Shown piece by piece: positions 1 to 9,065 of a stretch of DNA of 64,000 nucleotides; position 1 is the first letter of the stretch; each line of letters begins with the position of its first letter. The notes beneath the pieces were generated by a model. It saw only the letters and a program-made list of their open reading frames with translations, searched no databases and was not told the DNA's origin. Origin of the DNA: Coriobacteriaceae bacterium (GTDB taxonomy: Bacteria > Actinomycetota > Coriobacteriia > Coriobacteriales > Coriobacteriaceae); NCBI GenBank assembly GCA_902399975.1, contig CABOHA010000001.1:583397-647396 (forward strand), read 5' to 3'. A program made the position numbers and the translations under genes.

Positions 1-1
1 C

Positions 2-1972
2 GAGGTGGCAGAGTTTCGCGTTATGGACACGGTGGCCCTGTATTTCGACTTTTACGAGGGCGGCCTGGCATTTGAGGAACGCGATGACGAGAGCCTGTTC
101 CACTTGCTGACCGAGGGCCTGTCCGCCCTGTCCGAGCTGGGCGAGGTCATGCTCAGCGACCGCCTGCGCCAGGTCTCGGTCCGCCCTGCGCCCAAGCTTT
201 CGGTGCGTGCAACCGTCAAGAGTAACCTGCTCGACGTCGAACTGGGCGCGAGCGGCCTTTCGGCGGCAGACCTTGCCATCTACCTCGACTCCTACAAGCG
301 TCACCAGACGTTTGCGCGTCTCACGTCGGGCGACATCATTCGCCTGGACGAGGGCGCCCGCGCCGCGTTTGGGCTTGCCGAGGACCTGGGGGTCGATGCT
401 GTCGACCTGCTCGACGGCGTGTCGCTTCCCGCGTCGAGTACCCTGTTCGTCGACAGCATGCTCGCGCGCACGCCGGCGCTCGAAGCCGATCGCGACGCTG
501 CGTTCCGTCGCACCGTCGAGCGCCTGGACACGCTCGGCAAGATGGACTTTACGGTGCCGGTCTCGCTCAAGGCCACACTGCGCGGCTACCAGGTCGACGG
601 CTACCAGTGGCTCGGCTCGCTCGAGCACCTGGGCCTCGGCGGTATTTTGGCCGACGATATGGGCCTGGGCAAAACGCTGCAGATGATCGCGCATGTCCTG
701 GCGCGCGTGGAGGCGGGGGATGCCAAGCCCACGCTCGTGGTGTGCCCTGCGTCGCTCGTGTACAACTGGACCGCCGAGCTGGAGCGCTTTGCCCCGTCGC
801 TCGACGTGTGCGCCATCGTGGGCGCCAAGGCTCAACGCCGCGTGCAGATCGCTGGCGTGGCCGAGCATAACGTGGTCGTGACGTCATATGACCTCATGCG
901 CCGCGATATCGACGAGTATGCCGAGCAGGACTTTACCCGCGTGGTGCTCGACGAGGCCCAGTACATTAAAAACCCGCTCACGCAGGTGGCGCGCGCCGCC
1001 AAGCGCCTGCCGGCCGGTGTGCGCTTTGCCCTGACGGGCACGCCCATCGAAAACCGCCTGTCCGAGCTCTGGAGCATTTTCGACTTTTTGATGCCGGGCC
1101 TGCTTGGCACGCGCGAGTCGTTTGCCAAGCGCTTCGAAAGCCCGGTCGAGCACGCCGAGGGTGACAGCGCCGCTCGCTTGCAAGCGCTCGTGTCGCCGTT
1201 TGTGCTGCGCCGCGTTAAGGAAGACGTGGTGGCCGACCTGCCCGAGAAGATCGAAGACACCGTCATGGCACAGCTCACCGGCGAGCAGCGCAAGCTCTAC
1301 CTGGCCAACCAAGACCGTATCGCCCAGCAGGTGCAGCATCGCGAGGCATCCGAGTTTAAGAAAGACAAGCTCAAGGTGCTCGCCGAGCTCACCAAGCTGC
1401 GCCAGATCTGCTGCGACCCGCATCTACACTACGAGGACTACAAGGCAGGGAGCGCCAAGCTCGACGCTTGCATGGAGCTCGTGCACGGTGCGCTCGACGG
1501 CGGGCACCACATTCTACTGTTCAGCCAGTTCACGGGCATGCTCGATATCATTGGCAAGCGCCTGGCCAAGGAGGACATCGGCTTTCTTAAGCTCACGGGC
1601 GCTTCGTCCAAGGAGAGCCGCGCCAAGATGGTCGCGCAGTTCCAGGCGGGCGAGGTGCCGGTGTTTCTGATCTCGCTCAAGGCGGGCGGCGTGGGCCTCA
1701 ACCTGACGGCGGCCGACGTGGTCATCCACTACGACCCGTGGTGGAACGTGGCCGCGCAGGACCAGGCGACCGACCGCGCGCACCGTATTGGCCAGCAACA
1801 TACCGTGACCGTGTACAAGCTCATCGCCAAGGACACGATCGAGGAGCGCATCATGCAGATGCAAGAGTCCAAACGCGACCTGGTCAACAGCGTGCTCGGC
1901 GGCGACGGCATCTCCTCGGCGCTGTTTACCCGCGAGGATGTTCTGGCACTGCTCGGCGGCGACGGGCGCTAA
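2..1972 (+). CDS. SNF2-family DEAD/H helicase, 5' end cut by the window
   Basis: C-terminal part of a Swi2/Snf2 ATPase that remodels protein-DNA complexes or translocates on DNA. Seen: a Walker A block DDMGLGKT near residue 217 counted from base 5, a DEAQ box near 316, the ALTGTPIENRL motif, then a helicase C half with LFSQFTGML, SLKAGGVGLNL and the end motif DRAHRIGQ. The frame is open to the first base, so the GTG at base 5 is unlikely to be the true start; bacterial members usually carry a longer N-terminal region, often with a SWIM zinc finger. No partner gene is visible upstream. The family call is firm; the cellular role is not known. Confidence 0.9.
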   Translation, partial: EVAEFRVMDTVALYFDFYEGGLAFEERDDESLFHLLTEGLSALSELGEVMLSDRLRQVSVRPAPKLSVRATVKSNLLDVELGASGLSAADLAIYLDSYKRHQTFARLTSGDIIRLDEGARAAFGLAEDLGVDAVDLLDGVSLPASSTLFVDSMLARTPALEADRDAAFRRTVERLDTLGKMDFTVPVSLKATLRGYQVDGYQWLGSLEHLGLGGILADDMGLGKTLQMIAHVLARVEAGDAKPTLVVCPASLVYNWTAELERFAPSLDVCAIVGAKAQRRVQIAGVAEHNVVVTSYDLMRRDIDEYAEQDFTRVVLDEAQYIKNPLTQVARAAKRLPAGVRFALTGTPIENRLSELWSIFDFLMPGLLGTRESFAKRFESPVEHAEGDSAARLQALVSPFVLRRVKEDVVADLPEKIEDTVMAQLTGEQRKLYLANQDRIAQQVQHREASEFKKDKLKVLAELTKLRQICCDPHLHYEDYKAGSAKLDACMELVHGALDGGHHILLFSQFTGMLDIIGKRLAKEDIGFLKLTGASSKESRAKMVAQFQAGEVPVFLISLKAGGVGLNLTAADVVIHYDPWWNVAAQDQATDRAHRIGQQHTVTVYKLIAKDTIEERIMQMQESKRDLVNSVLGGDGISSALFTREDVLALLGGDGR

Positions 1973-2122
1973 CCCGCTCGGGTGGGGCCGCCAGGGCGGA
2001 TAGCGCACGTTGCCCCATCGTCCCCGCTCGTTATGTGTTCATTTGCGATGCCGTGGATGGTTCGCGCGCCTTTGGGCATAAGAAGCATCGAGAACATCGG
2101 CACATCAGCAAAGGAGAACATC

Positions 2123-2485
2123 ATGGCGAAATTCTATAAGGACCCCGACGGCAAGCTCATTGCCGCCCTTGGCAACGACGTTGCAACCCCTGCCGGCTGC
2201 ACGGAGCTGACCGCGAACACCGAGGACGCGGCGCACGAGAAGCACGTGCCCGTCGTTGAGAGCGAGCGCGACGGTCACGTGATCCGCGCACGCGTGGGCT
2301 CGGTCGAGCATCCTATGGTGCCCGAGCACTACATCGAGTGGATCGCCCTTGAGGCCGAGGGCCGTCTGGAGGTCCATTACCTCCAGCCCGGCATGAAGCC
2401 CGCGACGTTTTTTGCCGGCGGCTCCAAGACCGGCACCGTCTATGCCTATTGCAACCTGCATGGGCTGTGGTCCGCGACGTTCTAG
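2123..2485 (+). CDS. desulfoferrodoxin / superoxide reductase-like protein
   Basis: 120-residue protein of the desulfoferrodoxin (neelaredoxin) family, which reduces superoxide to peroxide at a mononuclear iron centre in anaerobes. The ATG at 2123 follows an AAGGAGA ribosome site. Expected iron ligands are visible: EKHVP, then EHPMVPEHYIEW, then the C-terminal YCNLHGLW supplying the axial Cys and last His. The N-terminal rubredoxin-like desulforedoxin domain with four cysteines is not present, so this is the class II form. It stands alone between the SNF2 gene and the NAD-synthetase-like gene. It fits an anaerobe exposed to oxygen. Confidence 0.85.
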   Translation: MAKFYKDPDGKLIAALGNDVATPAGCTELTANTEDAAHEKHVPVVESERDGHVIRARVGSVEHPMVPEHYIEWIALEAEGRLEVHYLQPGMKPATFFAGGSKTGTVYAYCNLHGLWSATF

Positions 2486-2602
2486 GAGCGCGTCCCCGCT
2501 CGGGGTATCATAGCTAGCATATGCACATGCGAGCGCCGACTGCATCATGCGGCCGGCGCTTTTACTACGACAACGATGGTTTACGACGGAAAGGGCTGAG
2601 CC

Positions 2603-4588
2603 ATGAAGCTCGCACTTGCACAGATCGATATGCGCCTGGGTGATATTGAGGGCATTTGCGGCCGCATCGAGGACCAGGCTCGTCTGGCCCACGAGCGCGG
2701 GGCACGCGTGCTGTGCGTGCCGGCTCCGCTCTTTATGGGCGCCATGCCCGGGGGCCTGGTGGGCACTGCCGACTTTGAGCACGACATGTTGACAGGCCTG
2801 ACCGGTGTCGCCGAGCGTATCCAAGAACTCGATATGATCTGCATCGTGCCCGCGGCGGTTTCGTTTGAGGGCCAGCCCCTGCTCGACTACATGATGCTCA
2901 AGGACGGCCATGTGGTGCCGGCCCGTTCGAGCATTGCCCTGCAGCGTGGTGGGAACGGTGATGCCCGTTGGGCGCCGCCGGTCTTCGACGTGGACGGCGT
3001 GCGTATCGCCGTGATTTTCGACTTGGACCGCGAGCTCGAGATGCTGCCGACCGGCGTCGACCTCATCGCCTATTTTCAGTTCAACGCGTTTGACATGACC
3101 GACCGCGAGACGGCCGCCATTGCCGCCGTTCGCAGCGGTGCCTACCGCAAGATCGCATCTAAGCGCAGCGTGTGGTTTGCCTGCATGGCGCCGGTCGGTG
3201 CCTATGACGAGTCGGTGTATACCGGCGGATCGTTTGTGCTCGACGACTGCGGGCGCGTGGTGGCCCAGGCGCCGTGTTTTGAAGAGAGCCTGCTGGTTCA
3301 GGAGATCCAGCGCGGTGTGATGCTCGATGCCTTGGAGGACCACGAGCTGCCCGAGTTTCGCTCCGAGGAATGGCTGTGGCAGGCGCTGGTGCTCGCTGTG
3401 CGCGATAACGCCCGCGCCCGCGGTACGTCGCGCGCCGTGGTGGCGCTCGAGGGCGACTTGCCGTCGTCCCTGCTGGCGGCGCTTGCCGTCGACGCCCTGG
3501 GTCCGCGCAATGTGGTCGGCCTGGTGCTGGGACGCAACCGCATCTTTACGTCGGCGCAGGAGGAGGCCGAGGCTGCTCGCTGTGCCGCCGTTCGCGCCAT
3601 TGCCGAGCGCCTGCATATTCGCACGGTTGAGCGCGATGCCCCGGATGCCGCGCGTGTGCTCGACCGCGATGTATCGGCGGGCGACGCCGAGCGCCTGCGC
3701 TCTCGCACGCTGGGCCTCATGCTGGAGGATACGGCGCTCGAGCTGGGGGCGATGGCGTTGAGCCCGCTGTCCAAAACTGAGTACGCGCTGGCGGCGCCCG
3801 CGCTTTGCGGTGGCTACCAGGGCGATTATGCGCCCTTTGGCGACGTATACCTGTCGACGCTCGAGTTTGTGGCGCGCGTACGCAACCGTACGTCTGCCGT
3901 GGTGCCGCAGGAGCTCGTGACACTCAACGCGGTGGAGGATTGCATGGAGCGCGTGCTGGCGCAAGCGCTCTCGACGCTTGATGGTCCGGTTGACATGCTC
4001 GACCGCGCGGCACAGCTGCTCGGCGGGCTTGAGCCGGGCGAGGTCGATGGCACGCTCGAGTCGCACGTCGACCGCAATCGTCCCTTCGACGACATTCCGA
4101 TGGCCACCGGCAAGCCCGAGGCTTGCTCGCTGCTGCTGATGCTCGTGCGCCAGGGAGAGGCGGCTCGCCGCCAGCTGCCGACGGCGCCGATCGTCTCGGC
4201 CCGTTCGTTTGTCGAGCGCGCCTGGCCGTATATGCTCGCGTGGTCCGATCTTGGCCTGAGCGGTAAAGAGCGCATGACGGTCGATGCGCTGGCGCGCGCC
4301 GAGGTGAACCGCTTTGCCGACGAGGATACAAGCGAGCGCATGCGTGGCGAGATGATGGGCATACTGGGTGAGCTGTTGGGTATTTCGCCCGAGCAGATGG
4401 AGGAGCTGCGCTCCGAGGACGGCCAGCGCCGCCTGCACGAGGGTATGAAGAAGTTTGAGGGCGAGGTCCAGGACGCCATCGATAAGATGATGGGCGGCCA
4501 GGGTGGCCCGCAGGGTGGACCCCAGGGTGGCCCGATGCCGCATCCGCCGGTTGATCCCCGACAGTTCCCGTTCTTCTCGCAGAACTAA
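2603..4588 (+). CDS. NAD synthetase-like protein with degenerate active sites
   Basis: 661 residues with the layout of glutamine-dependent NAD synthetase: an N-terminal nitrilase-like glutaminase domain (about 1-245) and an ATP-pyrophosphatase-like domain (about 275-560). Key residues are missing. Where the nitrilase Glu is expected there is VPAPLFMG, and where the nucleophile Cys is expected there is FDLDRELE. The SGGxDS ATP loop reads EGDLPSS near 283, and the later TGNKSE stretch reads SPLSKTE. The C-terminus ends in a Gly-Gln-Pro-rich tail. The fold assignment comes from overall alignment by eye. Activity as NadE is doubtful; a regulatory or structural role is possible. SD GGAAAGGG lies before the ATG at 2603. 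Confidence 0.7.
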   Translation: MKLALAQIDMRLGDIEGICGRIEDQARLAHERGARVLCVPAPLFMGAMPGGLVGTADFEHDMLTGLTGVAERIQELDMICIVPAAVSFEGQPLLDYMMLKDGHVVPARSSIALQRGGNGDARWAPPVFDVDGVRIAVIFDLDRELEMLPTGVDLIAYFQFNAFDMTDRETAAIAAVRSGAYRKIASKRSVWFACMAPVGAYDESVYTGGSFVLDDCGRVVAQAPCFEESLLVQEIQRGVMLDALEDHELPEFRSEEWLWQALVLAVRDNARARGTSRAVVALEGDLPSSLLAALAVDALGPRNVVGLVLGRNRIFTSAQEEAEAARCAAVRAIAERLHIRTVERDAPDAARVLDRDVSAGDAERLRSRTLGLMLEDTALELGAMALSPLSKTEYALAAPALCGGYQGDYAPFGDVYLSTLEFVARVRNRTSAVVPQELVTLNAVEDCMERVLAQALSTLDGPVDMLDRAAQLLGGLEPGEVDGTLESHVDRNRPFDDIPMATGKPEACSLLLMLVRQGEAARRQLPTAPIVSARSFVERAWPYMLAWSDLGLSGKERMTVDALARAEVNRFADEDTSERMRGEMMGILGELLGISPEQMEELRSEDGQRRLHEGMKKFEGEVQDAIDKMMGGQGGPQGGPQGGPMPHPPVDPRQFPFFSQN

Positions 4589-4591
4589 AAA

Positions 4592-4740
4592 GGTTACGCG
4601 GTTTTGCCAAACCGCGTAACGAGTCGACGCTGCGCGAGCCCCTGCCGGGCAATCTGCCGCTCAAACCGTCGCTTGCGTACAAAAGTACGCGGCGCTCCTC
4701 TTTCGCGACACCTTGCCACGGCAGGGACTCGCTCGCTGAC
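4592..4740 (+). repeat. structured intergenic element, copy A
   Basis: Starts 3 bases after the NAD-synthetase-like stop codon with a 12-bp hairpin (4593-4604 with 4609-4620). A second long helix pairs CGAG.CCCTGCCG (about 4635-4647) with CGGCAGGG.CTCG (about 4719-4731). An inner helix pairs TGCCGC with GCGACA (one mismatch), and the apex is GCGTAC-AAAA-GTACGC. Shared with copies B and C in single-stranded parts: CGACGCTGC, CAATCTG, CTTTC, CACCTTG and CGCTGAC. The first hairpin could also act as a terminator. Confidence 0.75.
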
Positions 4741-4868
4741 TTATGCTCAACCTATGGTTCAACCTTGCTTGCTAGATGCGGCCGCTATTGTGTTATTCTA
4801 GAACAGACGTTCGTGAATGATGCGCGGGGCCTTGCCTTGCGCTTGGTAAAAGACGAGGGGAGGTTGGT

Positions 4869-5390
4869 TTGGTTATCTTGGGCATTGACCCCGGTTTGGC
4901 TCATACGGGTTGGGGGATTATCGAGGAGCGGCGTGGCGAGGTTCGCTGCCGTGCCTACGGCTGCATCGAGACCAGTGCCGGAAGTCCGCTCGCGGTGCGC
5001 CTGTCGCATATCGCCCGCGACCTCAAGGGTGTCGTGGAGCGTTATCGACCCGATACCGCTGCCATCGAGAGCATTTACTTTGGCGCCAACGTTCGCTCGG
5101 CCATCCCTACGGCGCATGCCCGCGGCGCTGCGCTTGTGGCGCTTTCGGAGTGCGCGCTCGAGATTGGCGAGTACACGCCTATGCAGATTAAGCAGGCTGT
5201 TGTGGGCACCGGAGCCGCAGATAAGCGGCAGGTCGCCTACATGGTGCGCACGCTCACGCAGCTCGATCACGACCCGCATCCTGACCATGCCGCCGATGCC
5301 CTGGCCTGCGCCATCTGCCACGTTAACCTCAGCCGTACCCGGGCGCTTACCGGCGGCGAGTTCTATCAACAGAGAGGAACCGGATACTGA
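4869..5390 (+). CDS. ruvC: Holliday junction resolvase RuvC
   Basis: 173-residue endonuclease that cuts Holliday junctions with RuvAB. Acidic residues of the RNase H-like fold are seen in GIDPG near the start, AAIESIYFG in the middle and HPDHAADA near the end. The best start is TTG at 4869 because GGGGAGG lies 5 bases upstream and MVILGIDPG aligns with the family start. The stop TGA overlaps the ruvA ATG, so the two are translationally coupled. It is the first gene of the ruvCAB run. Confident. Confidence 0.95.
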   Translation: MVILGIDPGLAHTGWGIIEERRGEVRCRAYGCIETSAGSPLAVRLSHIARDLKGVVERYRPDTAAIESIYFGANVRSAIPTAHARGAALVALSECALEIGEYTPMQIKQAVVGTGAADKRQVAYMVRTLTQLDHDPHPDHAADALACAICHVNLSRTRALTGGEFYQQRGTGY

Positions 5391-6010
5391 TGATCTCCCA
5401 GCTCCACGGAACGCTTGTCGAGGCCACGATGAGCTCTGCTGTCGTCGATGTGTCGGGCGTTGGCTTTGAGCTCGGCATCTCGGGCAGCACTGCGGCCACG
5501 TTGCCGACGCCCGGCGGCGAGGTCCGCCTCTACACGCGTATGCAGGTGCGCGAGGACGCCATGACACTTTTCGGTTTTTCCTCTAAGGATGAGCGCACGA
5601 TGTTCGATCGGCTCGTGTCTGTCTCGGGCGTTGGCCCGCGCTTGGCGCTCGCCGTGCTTTCCACCTATACCGTGGGGCAATTGTATTCGCTGGTGATGGC
5701 CGAGGACGACAAGGGCATGGCCAAGGTGCCCGGTGTGGGCAAAAAGACAGCTCAGCGTCTGATCCTGGAGCTCAAGAGCACCTTTGCCAAGGACAAGGGC
5801 TTTGTGCCGGTCGACGTGATTCCCGGCCAGGTTGCGATGCCCGTGCCCGCTGCCGCTCCCTCGGCCATCGATGACGCCCGTGCGGCGCTCCTTTCCATGG
5901 GCTTTAGCCCGCAGGAGACCGATGTTGCCCTGAGCGGGTATGATGGGCAGAATATGCGTGTCGAGGATCTGCTCGGCGCGGCGCTTAAGCGACTCGGAAT
6001 GGATGCGTGA
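5390..6010 (+). CDS. ruvA: Holliday junction branch-migration protein RuvA
   Basis: 206-residue tetrameric protein that binds the four-way junction and loads RuvB. It shows the N-terminal OB fold ([12 protein letters not shown]), two helix-hairpin-helix motifs ([13 protein letters not shown] and [16 protein letters not shown]) and the C-terminal RuvB-binding domain after a Pro/Ala linker. The length is normal for the family. The start overlaps the ruvC stop, and the stop overlaps the ruvB start. Confidence 0.95.
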   Translation: MISQLHGTLVEATMSSAVVDVSGVGFELGISGSTAATLPTPGGEVRLYTRMQVREDAMTLFGFSSKDERTMFDRLVSVSGVGPRLALAVLSTYTVGQLYSLVMAEDDKGMAKVPGVGKKTAQRLILELKSTFAKDKGFVPVDVIPGQVAMPVPAAAPSAIDDARAALLSMGFSPQETDVALSGYDGQNMRVEDLLGAALKRLGMDA

Positions 6011-7077
6011 TGTGGGAAGCCGATGACTCTCAGGACCTGTGGGCGACGCCCGGCAACTCGCCGGCGGCATCCATGGCGCACGGCGAGCGCATGGTGGGCT
6101 CGGAGCTGACGGCCGAGGACCTCGATGTCGATCGCACTTTGCGCCCCCAGCGCCTGGACGATTACTGCGGCCAGGAGCATATCAAGCAGAGCCTGCGCGT
6201 GTTGATCGAAGCGGCGCAGAGCCGTGGCGAGACGCTCGACCACGTGATTTTCTCGGGTCCTCCGGGCCTGGGCAAGACCACGCTGGCCACCGTTATCGCC
6301 AACGAGCTGGGCGCTCAGATCAAGACGACGAGCGGCCCCGCTATTGCGCGCACCGGCGACCTGGCGGCCATCCTTACTAACTTGCAGCCGGGTGACGTGC
6401 TGTTTATCGACGAGATCCACCGCCTCAACCGTTCGGTCGAGGAGGTACTGTACCCCGCGATGGAGGACTTTGCCCTCGATATCGTGATTGGCAAGGGTCC
6501 GGCGGCGCGCTCGATTCGCCTGGATATTCCCAAGTTTACGTTGGTAGCGGCAACGACCCGCTCAGGCATGTTGACAGGCCCGTTGCGCGACCGCTTTGGC
6601 ATTTCATATCGCCTGGATTACTACACGGTCGAGGAGCTCGCGCAGATTGTGACGCGCTCGGCGACTATCCTGGGCGTGACGATCGACCACCCCAGTGCAC
6701 TCGAGATCGGCTCGCGTTCGCGCGGCACGCCACGTCTTGCCAACCGCCTGCTCAAGCGCGTGCGCGATTACGCACAGGTGCGCGGCAACGGTCCCATTGA
6801 GCTCGATATCTGCCGTCAGGCACTCGAGTTCTTTGAGATCGACGAGCTCGGTCTGGACTGGATGGATATTCGCATTTTGGAGACGCTCGCCAAGACGTTC
6901 TCCGGTCGTGCCGTGGGACTTACGACCCTTGCCAGCGCGGTGGGCGAGGACCCGGGCACGCTCGAGGATGTCTATGAGCCCTATCTGCTGCAGTGCGGGC
7001 TGATGATTCGTACACCGCAGGGCCGTCAGGCAACCCTTCGCACCTTTGAGCACCTGGGGATTGAACCTACCGTTTAG
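6010..7077 (+). CDS. ruvB: Holliday junction helicase RuvB
   Basis: 355-residue AAA+ motor that drives branch migration. Walker [10 protein letters not shown] is near residue 83, the Walker B segment FIDEIHRLN near 134, then sensor 1 (AATTRSGML), the arginine-finger region GPLRDRFG and a winged-helix C-terminus. The ATG at 6010 overlaps the ruvA TGA; a GTG three bases earlier is possible. The N-terminus has an extra acidic stretch of about 30 residues before the conserved [12 protein letters not shown]. Confidence 0.95.
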   Translation: MWEADDSQDLWATPGNSPAASMAHGERMVGSELTAEDLDVDRTLRPQRLDDYCGQEHIKQSLRVLIEAAQSRGETLDHVIFSGPPGLGKTTLATVIANELGAQIKTTSGPAIARTGDLAAILTNLQPGDVLFIDEIHRLNRSVEEVLYPAMEDFALDIVIGKGPAARSIRLDIPKFTLVAATTRSGMLTGPLRDRFGISYRLDYYTVEELAQIVTRSATILGVTIDHPSALEIGSRSRGTPRLANRLLKRVRDYAQVRGNGPIELDICRQALEFFEIDELGLDWMDIRILETLAKTFSGRAVGLTTLASAVGEDPGTLEDVYEPYLLQCGLMIRTPQGRQATLRTFEHLGIEPTV

Positions 7078-7221
7078 GGCGCTTTGTTTTGGCGGGCTGT
7101 TGGGCTATCGCTGGGCATCGGGTAAACATATCGCCGTTTGTCGGTTGCGGGTGTTTTACTATTGCACGCCCGTGCTATGCTGGATTGGTCTTTTTCTCAT
7201 CCGGTAACGAAAGGACCGCCC

Positions 7222-8889
7222 ATGCCTACTGACATCGAAATCGCACGTTCTGTTACGCCGCTGCCTATTACCGAGGTGGCCAAGAACGCCGGCGTCGACG
7301 TTAAGCACCTTATTCCGTACGGCTTCGACAAGGCTAAGGTCGATTATTCACTGCTCAACGAGCCGACTGATCACCAGGCCAAGCTCGTCCTCGTGACCGC
7401 TATCAACCCCACGCCCGCCGGCGAGGGTAAGACCACTACGACCATCGGTCTGGCCGATGGCCTGCGCCGTCGCGGTGTCAAGAGCGCCGTGGCCCTTCGT
7501 GAGCCTTCGCTCGGTCCCGTCTTCGGCGTCAAGGGCGGTGCCGCCGGCGGTGGCTGGGCGCAGGTCATCCCCATGGAGGACATCAACCTGCACTTTACTG
7601 GTGACTTCCATGCTATTGGTGCCGCCAACAACCTGCTGGCCGCCATGCTCGACAACCATATTCAGCAGGGCAACCAGCTCGGTATCGATGTTAAGCGCAT
7701 CACCTGGAAGCGCGTTGTCGACATGAACGACCGTCAGCTGCGCCATGTCATCGACGGCATTGGCGGCAAGGCCCAGGGCGTGCCGCGCGAGGATGGCTTT
7801 GACATTACCGTTGCCTCCGAGGTCATGGCGATCCTGTGCCTGTCTACGAGCATCAACGATCTTAAGGAGCGCTTGGGCGAGATCGTTGTCGGCTACAGCT
7901 ATGCCGGCGAGCCCGTCCGCGCACGCGACCTTAAGGCCCAGGGAGCTATGGCCGCACTGCTCAAGGATGCGCTCAAGCCCAATCTGGTGCAGACGCTTGA
8001 GGGTACGCCCGCGTTTGTCCACGGCGGTCCCTTCGCCAATATTGCCCACGGCTGCAACTCCATCATGGCCACGCGTATGGCTATGCGTTTTGGCGATGTC
8101 GCCATTACCGAGGCCGGTTTTGGTGCCGATCTGGGTGCCGAGAAATTCCTGGACATCAAGTGCCGCATGACGGGCGTTCGTCCCAACGCCGTCGTGGTCG
8201 TCGCGACCGCTCGCGCCCTTAAGTACAACGGCGGTGTTGCCAAGGCCGACCTCAACGAGGAGAACCTCGAGGCACTCAAGGCTGGCATGCCCAACCTGCT
8301 GCGTCATGTCGACAACATCCAGAACGTTTATGGTCTGCCCTGCGTGGTCGCCATCAACCGTTTCCCGACGGACACCGAGGCCGAGCTCGAGCTCATCGAG
8401 TCCGAGTGCCAGAAGCTGGGCGTCAATGTGAAGCTGTCCGAGGTCTGGGCCAAGGGCGGCGAGGGCGCACTCGAGCTGGCCGATGAGGTCATGCGCTTGG
8501 TTGAACAGCCGAGTGAGCTCAAGTTTGCCTACGAGGACGGCGCTGATGTCGCTGATGCCCTCGAGGCCGTTGCCACCAAGGTCTACCGCGCCGACGGCGT
8601 TGACTTTACGCCGGCCGCCAAGCGCCAGCTCGCCGAGCTGCGCGAGAACGGCTTTGGCAACCTGCCGGTGTGCGTCGCCAAGACGCAGTACAGCTTTAGC
8701 GACAACGCCAAGGCCCTGGGCGCTCCCGAGAACTTCCGCATCACCGTGCGTGAGCTCAAGGTTTCTGCCGGCGCCCACTTTGTGGTCGCGTTGACCGGCA
8801 GTGTTCTGACCATGCCGGGTCTGCCCAAGGTGCCCGCGGCCGAAAACATCGACGTCGACAACGACGGCAACATCACCGGCCTGTTCTAA
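7222..8889 (+). CDS. fhs: formate--tetrahydrofolate ligase
   Basis: 555-residue enzyme that makes 10-formyl-tetrahydrofolate from formate, ATP and THF, entry to the C1-folate pathway. It has the P-loop [11 protein letters not shown] near residue 63, followed by [23 protein letters not shown] 7222 is chosen over an upstream ATG because AAAGGA precedes it and the family starts here. Length is normal. Partner genes fchA and folD lie at 33-34.6 kb. A strong terminator follows. Codon bias looks optimised, in line with high expression. Confidence 0.95.
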   Translation: MPTDIEIARSVTPLPITEVAKNAGVDVKHLIPYGFDKAKVDYSLLNEPTDHQAKLVLVTAINPTPAGEGKTTTTIGLADGLRRRGVKSAVALREPSLGPVFGVKGGAAGGGWAQVIPMEDINLHFTGDFHAIGAANNLLAAMLDNHIQQGNQLGIDVKRITWKRVVDMNDRQLRHVIDGIGGKAQGVPREDGFDITVASEVMAILCLSTSINDLKERLGEIVVGYSYAGEPVRARDLKAQGAMAALLKDALKPNLVQTLEGTPAFVHGGPFANIAHGCNSIMATRMAMRFGDVAITEAGFGADLGAEKFLDIKCRMTGVRPNAVVVVATARALKYNGGVAKADLNEENLEALKAGMPNLLRHVDNIQNVYGLPCVVAINRFPTDTEAELELIESECQKLGVNVKLSEVWAKGGEGALELADEVMRLVEQPSELKFAYEDGADVADALEAVATKVYRADGVDFTPAAKRQLAELRENGFGNLPVCVAKTQYSFSDNAKALGAPENFRITVRELKVSAGAHFVVALTGSVLTMPGLPKVPAAENIDVDNDGNITGLF

Positions 8890-8914
8890 GCTCGCTGCTC
8901 ATAGCTGCTTGCCC

Positions 8915-8954
8915 GCCCCGCCGTGCTCACAAGGCACGGCGGGGCTTTTGTTTT
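8915..8954 (+). terminator. Rho-independent terminator after fhs
   Basis: An 11-bp GC-rich stem (8916-8926 with 8934-8944) with a 7-base loop, followed by a T-rich run (CTTTTGTTTT). Confidence 0.9.
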
Positions 8955-9065
8955 CTAGTCGCGCTTGTCTTGTAGATACCGACGGCCTTTGCCCATCATA
9001 GGCTTTTGCGCGGGTAGAATGCATGCATAACTTGATGCTTACGGGCGACGGAAAGGAATCGTTGC

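Noticed and set aside
2105-4543. 812-codon open frame on the minus strand
   Set aside because: Mirror frame of the NAD-synthetase-like gene in GC-rich DNA; no ribosome site and His/Arg-rich translation typical of shadow frames.
4592-4740. Integron attC site (palindrome after a stop codon)
   Set aside because: Lacks the RYYYAAC/GTTRRRY core pair and no integron integrase is present; copies are fixed on one strand with internal covarying helices.
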